Shown here: positions 55,895 through 64,000 of the stretch, in pieces
How positions within the stretch are numbered: the stretch's first letter is position 1
Layout: the number at the start of each line of letters is the position of its first letter
Source of the DNA: Daucus carota subsp. sativus
Taxonomy: Eukaryota > Streptophyta > Magnoliopsida > Apiales > Apiaceae
Assembly: GCF_001625215.2 (NCBI RefSeq)
Contig: NC_030384.2
Coordinates: 42,628,390-42,692,389 of the forward strand
Length of the DNA stretch: 64,000 nt
Direction: 5' to 3'
Position numbers and translations under genes: made by a program
The notes under the pieces: generated by a model
The model's database searches: none
The model's input: the letters and a program-made list of their open reading frames with translations, nothing else
Told to the model about the DNA's origin: nothing

Positions 55895-58800
55895 GTCAGT
55901 TTAAATTAAACAAATATCTATAATAGATCTAAATCACTCATTAATAACATCTTAATACCAAATATATTTAGCCTGTAAACTCAGATATTTCAAGCAAGTC
56001 ATTTCAAGACGACATTCTAACCAATCCTTCTTCTGTGCTTGAATTTAAGCACTCTAGTAAATGAAATGCAATTCCATTTCAAGTATAATACTAGAAATCA
56101 GATTATATTTATAAGGCATTTTTAGCAAATGAAACATTTTTTCCTGATTCAATAATACAAATATAAAAATTAGAAATATAAAATAGAAATCAAGCTGTAT
56201 AAAACTGTGTAAAATTATGAATTACTTCTATAGATATGCTTTTATCACTAAATAGAAAATTATTGGATACAATCATTTGACAAATTATATGGAAAGAGCG
56301 CTAGTAATATGCGATTTTAGATTTGCTCGGCAGAGGAAGCCGTGCTGACCAGAAGAGAGGAGAAAGAGAACAATGGAGGAGATATTAGAGAAGATGTAGG
56401 TCATATATCAAGAGTCTATATAAGTTACAAACTATAGTATGCGCAATTTTTCGCTTTGAACCCTTTTTTTAGTTCTGGGTCTGGGTTTTCTGTCCAGGCA
56501 GCGGTAAAATCCATCATCACCCAGTACCATTAGCCATTCGAATAGTTGAAAGGCACGACGGACCGACAAGTTGGCAAACACAATAACCATAAGCTGCACC
56601 ACATTCTCTTTTGCTACATGTTGATAACAAAAATCATCTCTATGCACAATAAAATCATGAATATGCTCCATACTAGTCCTTTTCCTTTTCAGTTGTGGGA
56701 AAGAAGTGGATCCATGATGTATGCAACATAACATAATAAACAATGTTACTCATTGTGCTTTTGACTTTATGTATATAAGTGTAGAATTATAGCTAAGTAG
56801 ATTACAAATATAAAAATATATATATGGCCAAATTTCAGTTAAAACATGTCAAGATGTCAGACCAAAACTATTATAAGATATCTGCAAAAAATAAAGAACC
56901 ATTGCATTATATATAAGAATAACGTACGTTGCTTTCAGTTCTTGAAGTTTTCTGCGAGATTCAGCATCATCAGCTAACAAGATGCACATGTCATTACCCT
57001 GTAATTCACTCTTGAAATTTGTTTCTCCAGGTCGTGCATAGGATTTGTTGCCTTCAGCTAATGATATGTATGAATCTTCTGGCTGTAACTTTCTCTTGAA
57101 GCTCATTTTGTCAAGGTTTAAATGAGTCTGGCCATCATTGCAGGATTCCGCTGTTCTCTCATTTGAGTTTGAGTTTTCAATGCCCAAATTAGACATGGCA
57201 TCTTCAGCAGACAAAGTGCAAGAGTTTTCTTCTTGAAGTTTTTGGGTGAACGCCAGCGTAGGTTCAAGGGAACTTATGCTGCCATTTCCCAATAGTTGTT
57301 GACTAGGACTATTACTTTTCGCTGCAGAGGAATTATTGCTAGTGCTTACGATACTATCTTTTCCATTTGGTAATAAAACTGAATGACTTCTCTCACCATC
57401 AATTACAATATCTGAACTTTTAGAGATACCGTTCGTGTCCTTAAATGGTAGGCCATTACTCTCGGTTTTCTTCTTGAAATTTAGGGATTTCACATCTCCA
57501 TTCTTTTCACTGGATTCTTTCTTATGAAAAACAAGTTTCACATTATTAACTGGTGTAGATATCTGCTTCACATTGGACTTCCCATTGTTTTTAATTGGCA
57601 TCTTTGGACTAGAAGGTGCATTATCGACCTTGGATAGAGTTAGTTTATCCTCATCACAAGAAGGATCGCCAGCTTGTTTCATACTCACTACTTTATGTGG
57701 ACCTGCTTTTAGAACTTTAGATGTACCATTGCCATTGATACCATTGTACTTTATACCATTGGTAGTCGACTCCGTGCTGGTAGTTACTGGCCTCTGTTTT
57801 GTACGAGAGAAAAAAAGAATATAAACTTTCTCCGATAACACTTCCTTAAGTGTTGAAAGAGTAACAAAGGAATCATTGCAGCAATACCAACGATTCATTG
57901 GATCCTGTACACATAAAGAAAGCAAATTTTTAAATCTGATTATTACATCACAAAATATCGTAATAATATGAGATATATCAGTAACAGTTTAAAGACCTTG
58001 ATGTATGCGTAGTAGTGTCCAGAATCCGGGGAGAAGCCAGAATGAACAATGGATGCAAAAAGATTATACTCTGGATGTGGATCCTGATGCATTTAAGAAG
58101 TATATTGTATTAAAAATGTACCAAATAAATGACAAAAGCAGATCAAAAGCAACCATATCAGACACAAAACTTCAGATGCATCTTACAAAGAAATTCAGTG
58201 AAAAACAACCCATTCATAATACCAAAATAAACAGATTAGCCAGAATGGTACAACACCAATTAATCTGGCACATGCAATAGCTATTACACCAACTTTAGTG
58301 TAATAATTACAATAAATACAGACCACGAACAGCCAAAATGATGGCTTAATTATAGTTATCTAACACGGTATCCAGTATATAAGTACGGCAGACAGTATCA
58401 TTACAGTGATAAATCCAGTAAATTACTTTGGATCGAAGTATGAAACAACAGTTTTTCTCACGCTAAAGCCCTAACTAAACCAAACCAAACATAGTTGTTA
58501 TTTATATCCCACTAGGAAGCAGGGTCTGGGTACACAGACCATACTGTTAGGGATAAAAATACGAGATTCGGCTTCTAATGCAAAGCGCACTCACAAAAAT
58601 ATATTACGCGGAAAACCCACGTCCCAACTTGTATTATTAATAAAAACCGTTATCAATAATACAATCAACCAAACTTGGATACTCAAGCCTAACAGCACTC
58701 AAGCATCCGCTCACAAGCGACACCTAAGTCTACATCTTGAGCACACCTATCAAACACAATATGACTATGTATATATAGTCATCTCAAACTTAGTTAAATC

Positions 58801-60762
58801 AGAATCTAATTCTGAAATACCTTACTCCAATTAGAATCCAATTCTGAAATCTAACTCAAACCAGAATCCAATTCATATTGGATCAATATCCAACAATCCT
58901 TCCCATATTTGTGACCAAGACATACCTTTTATAATAATTGTTAAAACATACAATTATTATCCATATATGTTTCGAATCACCCAAGCCATGCTACCATTGT
59001 AATGGGCTGATACCTAACAATCCTCCACTTCAGCCCAATACAATTTCATAACTAAATCAACAGTCACCACCAAGATACGGACGTCCATCCACCAATGCCT
59101 CCCCTCAATATGTCAATATTTAAAGCTGCCCATGAGAGGTCGAAGATTGTGAATTGTGTAAAGATAGCGTGAATTTTGACGGATGGGAGTAGCTTCATTT
59201 ATTGGCCTTCGTTAAAGATTAAGAATTTGAACATTTAAATGATTCTCAGCCTATGGACATAATTCTTCACTTCTGTGATGGAAGACTAGTCCCGCTAGTG
59301 ACCAGTGTTTTTTTTTTTTGACAACTAGTCCGGACCTCTTTTTGTGACGAGCACTACAGACTGTTCCTATAAGGTCTATGAAAATCAGGGAGGTATAGGG
59401 AGGGTGGGAGGGTAAGATGTACACAGAATTTACCTCTACTCCAGGGGCTCTTCCCTAAAAAGCCCCAGCTTCTAAAGCATAAAAATACTTGTATAATACA
59501 GATATAATATGACATTTCAAGAAACTAAAAAATAACAAACACTGAAGTATTATATACTAAACTATAATATCAAGTAACAACTGAATTCTAAACAAAAAAC
59601 AATATGTAGCTGGAAAGCACTACACACCTGGCTTGCTTTGCACATGTAGCTCGAAAGCACCAAAACCTCCTCGAATGCAATTGCCTTGTCAATTTTCCCC
59701 CCAAATATGCCCTCAAACCTCTGTCCAACATTATCATACACAAAAACCTTTAACCACAGGTAATCCATGTGAACAAAAACCGCACAATAATAATAACAAA
59801 AAAGAGTGCTACCTTAAGTTGAATCACAAGGACATTTGGAGCTTGTAAAATTGACATTTGCTTCTTTGCCGCAACTAGTTTCTTACAACTAAACAAGCAC
59901 AGAGTAAATTATGAATGCATATGAACAACCAACCTATATTTAATTAAAAAAGTAGAGGAGAGACTTACTTATCACATTTGTACTTGTTATTACCATCCAA
60001 AACCTCAGCCTGAAAAAACTTATGCAAGGCTTCTTTAAGGGAACCAGAATGCATGACATCAAGGCTTATATCCATAATCTCATCTACCTTATTCGACTCC
60101 TTCCCACACGACAAACACTTCACCTGACTCTGCAAAGCACCCCCGAAAATATCCTTAACTACCGAACTACCCCCAATTCCGTCACTCCCGCCACCACCTC
60201 CATTCACCACCGCCTTCCCCCCATTCACAACCGCCTTGCGCCTGTGCTGCTGAAGCTTCTTAAGCCGTAAACACGTGTTATGACACGCATCAATAACATA
60301 CCGCAAAAACTCATGAGCATCCTCCTGTCGCCCGAGACGAAAATGCTCAGCAAACAACCTCAAGCAATTATTTAGCTTGTACGGAGCATCTAGGGTTAGG
60401 TCACTAGACAGAGACCGCACAATTCTCCTCTCCAGTATACAAAACGGACAATCACTCTTCCTATCCCGCTCCGCAACAGCTAAATCACCTAAACAATCCC
60501 CACAATTCAATCAATTAAACCTACAAAAACGAAATCAATCAATTAAAAGAAAAGAGTGAATAAACATAAAAAAAAGCTTACAGAGAGAGGTGTGTTGAGA
60601 TTTGAGGCAAAAATTAGCGAGCGGAGGAGTGTAGGTCAAGCACTGAAGAACGGAGTTGAGATAACACGAGTTGCCGAGATTTTTCAAACCTAACGGAGGG
60701 CGATTGATTTTGCGCTGCTTGGAATTATTAGATTGTTGTTGCCAAGTCATTTGCAAGGCCAT
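52467..60762 (-). CDS. UBP25: Ubiquitin-specific protease, UBP25 type
   Basis: Deubiquitinating cysteine protease. Eight exons on the minus strand, 60762-60582, 60488-59969, 59888-59813, 59720-59628, 58083-57997, 57904-56928, 53429-53307 and 52587-52467, join in frame to about 725 residues. The Cys box GLKNLGNSCYLNSVLQCL holds Cys33; the His box is SGFSPDSGHYYAYIK and WYCCNDSFV follows. A zinc pair is made by VKCLSCGKESNK and YKCDNCKKLV, the second split by intron 2. The N-terminus MALQMTW is that of UBP25. A long Ser/Asn-rich, poorly conserved C-terminal part (mostly exon 6) is followed by a conserved end, FAPRIPESLKGNLIKRLRSF. Intron 6 is 3.5 kb and holds a hAT-like MITE; intron 4 holds an LTR remnant. 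Substrates are unknown. Confidence 0.94.
55083..55437. mobile_element. hAT-like MITE in UBP25 intron 6
   Basis: 355 bp. The left end CAGGGATGGAAC and right end (reverse-complemented) CAGGGACGGAAC make a 12-bp inverted repeat with one mismatch. The flanks CAAATTGT (55075-55082) and CAAATAGT (55438-55445) are an 8-bp duplication with one mismatch. Confidence 0.75.
55856..55893. repeat. (AT)n microsatellite
   Basis: Two AT runs separated by 'atac', inside UBP25 intron 6. Confidence 0.8.
58545..59019 (-). mobile_element. LTR of a retrotransposon (3' LTR remnant) in UBP25 intron 4
   Basis: 475 bp with TGTTAGG at one end and CCTAACA at the other, the TG...CA form of an LTR. Next to the right end the minus strand reads GGGCTGAAGTGGAGGAT, a purine-rich tract like a polypurine tract, so this is read as a 3' LTR on the minus strand with a little internal sequence left (to about 59100). 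No gag or pol frame remains and no matching 5-bp duplication was found. Confidence 0.6.
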
Positions 60763-63269
60763 GAACGACCTCTCTCACCGGACTCCTCCGCATTGATTAC
60801 CGATCTCCACGCTCCTCCTCCGCCGTCCGTACACACTCAGGCGAGTCCAGAGAAGAGGGGGTTTTGTGTTGTTTGTGTGTTTGTTTTGAAATCTTCTGGT
60901 TTGGTTGGGCACTCTGTGAGTTTGTGTGTGTTTTTACGTATCTTAAAATATGATATACTTGGCTACTTTGAAAAGTAAAAGAGAGATTACGGGTATTTTT
61001 CATTTCTGAATAGGAGTATATTGTATAGAGTTACTAATAAATGATGTGGTTTGTTTTATAGGGAGTGTGCGATCACTGTGAGTTGGTTCAGCGGAGCAAC
61101 TTGTAACAATTCCTGAATTTAGTTTATAAAATTATTTTAAAATGAATTGATTTGTGTTTTTCTAATTTATAATTATTTTCGATATTCTTATCCTTACATA
61201 TTTAATGTTGTTAAATTACTTTTTAACTATCAAATTCACTTCACTTGTGTTACCGTTTTTCAACTTGTTTGGTGTTTAACATTAACATTTGGGTTTTTTT
61301 CATAACCGCATGATCTCTTAAATTTTTTTACAAAAATACTGTTGCAAATTTTCAATATTTTAAAAATATCATTTTTTTATAAATGAGATTGCGGAAGTTA
61401 CAAGTCGTATTTTTGTAAATAATTTGAATTTTTTTTATTTCTATAGTATTTTTGTAAATAATTGGTATATTTATAAATATTCCTTTAGATTTATAAAAAT
61501 ATTATCTTTTTAAATATTTTTTAAAGATTAATAGATGTTTAAAGACAATACATTTTATGAATTATTAAATTTGATTTAATTCATTTGTGTAGAATTATTT
61601 TGAGTTTATGACTTAATGTAATTATTATAAAACTTTGTAAATTCAAAAAAGTTTTAAAATATTTGACTTATTTGTATAAATAATAATACATATTTACAAA
61701 TATTATCTGGTTCAGTAATTCATTCAAATCCTCTTGATTATTAATATAATAATTTCAGGATTCCAATACTTGTCAAGGTGAATATGGGACGTAAATATAA
61801 ATAATGAAATTAATTATGATTTTTTTATTCATTTACATGCAAATTTTGATCACAATAAAAAAATAATTTTAACATTATTTTAAATTAATGTATATTAAAC
61901 TCTAACAAATATATCAATAGACAAACCATAGAATATTACAATAGACCCGATCAACTAAAAATCGTTTTATTGTATATAATATATTTATATGTAACAAATT
62001 GAATTCTTATTCAATAAAATCTTCAAGTTATAATTTTTAATAAAATATATATCATTGATAAAAATATTAATAACACTTTATTAAGCATGATCATAAATGA
62101 TCCACGTTGTTAGATTTAAAAAAAAACAAACAATTTCACCTTATATTTGTGTAACAAAAAAAAAACTTCACCTTATTTTTTCAAAAATAATTCTTTCATA
62201 ATTTTAATTGAAATACTAAATAATATGAAATATAATCAAAAGTATTTTCTTATAGGGGTGTATTGGATTGAGATTTTAAAGCATTTTTTTCATTCATGTA
62301 TTCCATCGGGATTGTTTGAAATCCATTAAAATCTCGAGGTATTCAATTGGGATGTTAAATTATGCTATAAAATCTGGTGGTATTCAATTAAGATTTTAAA
62401 TTATGCTTTAAAATCCGATGTTAATCAATTGAGATTGTTTAAAAATCATTAAAATCTGATGGTATTCAAATGCTGATGGATTTTTTTGGATTTCATAAAA
62501 TGATGGATTTTGTGGTATTCTTTAGCGTATTTTATATTTTTTGAAATCCCACCAAAATCAATGGATTTTTGACGCATTGTGTTCAAATGCTATATATTTT
62601 ATCAAAAATCAGCACAAAATCAAAATCAAATACAATCCATTAAAATCAATGGACTAAAAACAATTTTTTAAAATCTCAATCGAATACACCCTGTTAATTT
62701 TTAATTTAGTTATAATTTGTGGATAATAATATATTAAGTAAATGATTTCGATTTGATTACAGCCAAAAAACAGTATTGTGAACATTCTCATAACCTCCTA
62801 AAAAAATTTGTTACCATGAAAATTCGGACTCAGAAAATTGTTATGGTAAGCTGGTAACTTAAGACACTTGACTTGGCGGGAAAAAAGAAGAAGAAGAAAG
62901 CTTTACACTTAAATTTTATATCATATGCCACAGCCCACAAGATGTATATGGTAATACTTGTAAATCTTTCTTTTCACAAAGTCATCTGTGTGACAACTGT
63001 TCGGTATAATGTACACAAATAGATCAAACACATTGAAAAATGTCCAACCCTTTCTGAGCTATTTCAGACGGGAAGACACCCACATTTCTACTGATTCCTT
63101 GCTGCATTTGTAACTAAAACTGCAATGCTTGGTAAAAGAACAGTGTCAGGTAACTGAAAGTAACTTCCAAGTACATTTGTGGCTTCCTTGGAGGTAATGG
63201 GCGTATATGCTGCTATATGATGCCGCCTCAGAGAAGAAACACCCTAACAGCTGGTTTTACTCGGTGCAT
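60763..63269. other. Intergenic between UBP25 and the transporter gene
   Basis: The UBP25 promoter lies at 60763-61050. 61090-62250 is AT-rich without recognised features. A MITE is at 62254-62692. The last 400 bp are the 3' flank of the transporter gene. Confidence 0.55.
62254..62692. mobile_element. MITE with GGGGTGTATT termini, copy 2
   Basis: 439 bp, AGGGGTGTATTGGATTGAGA at the left and 'tctcaatcgaatacaccc' at the right. Its reverse complement matches 40204-40664 along its length, so it is a second copy of the same family in opposite orientation. Confidence 0.65.
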
Positions 63270-64000
63270 CTATTTAGTAGAGACTGCCGAAGAAGTCAAT
63301 GGTTCAGATTCATCATGCTGTGACTCATCAGGGGTGCTTTGACCAACTTCTTTTCTTAACTTGGAATTGTTGTAAACAGCTACACCAGCAATGGCTGCAT
63401 AGAAATGATAATTCATTTCAGTATGAACATAATGTATCAGATAACAAAGCCCAAATGCATCTACATCTATACATAAAGATCGAAGGAATAAATTTTACAG
63501 GATTTAATATTATATGACTCCACCCTATAATTATAGATACTTTTGTCAGTTAAAATATCAGAGTTACGTTTTAATCGTAGACCATTAATAGCACAAGCTT
63601 CATAAAGTGTCATTATCATATGATCCTGGTAAGCCATCATCCAAGTCCTAACACCTCAAGGTTTCAGGAGAACTAGAACTAAACACGAGTAGATGTCAGT
63701 TTTACAATGGTTATGTACTAAAATGCATGGTTTAGTATATTAACTGACAACACTAGAGAGAGAATGCCTCTTTATTCATATATTTAATTTTTTGCTAAGC
63801 TAATTTATTTTTGCATCTGCAAGCGCTGAATATGAAGCTTAAAATGAAACCACATTTCAATGACAGAAAAGTCCACTTGACTGACCCGAGAGCTGTAAAA
63901 TTGCTTGCTTCTATTTAAATACTTACCGATGGCATAACCAAACAAATTGATGAGAGTCAGCTTTGTATCAGCAAAAAGAAGGGCTGATAACAAAACGACC
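63270..64000 (-). CDS. Nucleotide-sugar transporter-like protein, C-terminal exons (partial)
   Basis: Drug/metabolite-transporter superfamily protein (nucleotide-sugar or triose-phosphate translocator-like), probably in Golgi or ER membrane. Only the last exon, 63394-63270, and part of the one before, running from the window edge to 63927, are present. The joined frame reads VLLSALLFADTKLTLINLFGYAI then AIAGVAVYNNSKL, the typical last membrane helices with the YNN motif (shown here as LLFADTKLTLINLFGY and AIAGVAVYNNSKL). The cytosolic tail is acidic and Ser-rich and ends SSAVSTK. The G/CC split codon and GT-AG sites support the join. The substrate cannot be told. In Arabidopsis, from memory, At3g14410 of this family adjoins UBP25 (At3g14400). 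Confidence 0.85.

Overview
The window is nuclear DNA of a flowering plant, most likely a eudicot. It has AT-rich intergenic sequence, GT-AG introns, plant-only gene families (PSI light-harvesting protein, tau GSTs, CASP-like protein, chloroplast IF2 with a presequence) and a plant-type transposon load (Stowaway-like, hAT-like and foldback MITEs, a tRNA-derived SINE, an L1-type LINE, an LTR remnant). The species cannot be named from the sequence.

Layout. 1-2.1 kb: LHCA3 (-). 3.3-8 kb: two intronless, divergently transcribed pseudokinase-like genes, one with a nine-residue repeat tail, separated by a partly duplicated promoter region with a MITE. 8.2-8.7 kb: a 5'-truncated LINE tail. 10.1-11.7 kb: a four-exon GH28 polygalacturonase (-). 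13.6-15 kb: MITEs and a decayed coding-like patch. 15.3-16.3 kb: a three-exon CASP-like protein (+). 17.8-23.3 kb: a seven-exon ILP1/NIPA-type C3HC zinc-finger gene (-), with a SINE inserted at its last 3' splice site. 24.4-30.8 kb: a twelve-exon chloroplast translation initiation factor IF2, FUG1 (+). 31.7-39.1 kb: two tau-class GST genes (-) separated by about 5.5 kb rich in nested elements. 40.8-48.4 kb: a full-length LINE bounded by a perfect 16-bp target-site duplication, with an RRM-containing ORF1, an open EN-RT-RNase H ORF2 and an unusual third ORF carrying a second, decayed RNase H-like domain. 48.4-52.4 kb: AT-rich repeats. 52.5-60.8 kb: an eight-exon ubiquitin-specific protease of the UBP25 type (-). 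63.3 kb to the end: the last exons of a nucleotide-sugar-transporter-like gene (-).

The host genes are mostly independent housekeeping, photosynthesis, detoxification and cell-wall genes and do not form a pathway. Their order (polygalacturonase, CASPL2, ILP1, FUG1, GSTU pair, UBP25, sugar transporter) resembles, from memory, a block split between Arabidopsis At1g171xx-172xx and At3g1438x-1441x. The window may therefore keep the unsplit ancestral order. The most unusual items are the third LINE ORF, the pseudokinase pair with its minisatellite tail, and the SINE at the ILP1 splice acceptor. All multi-exon models were built by hand from splice dinucleotides, reading-frame continuity and family similarity.
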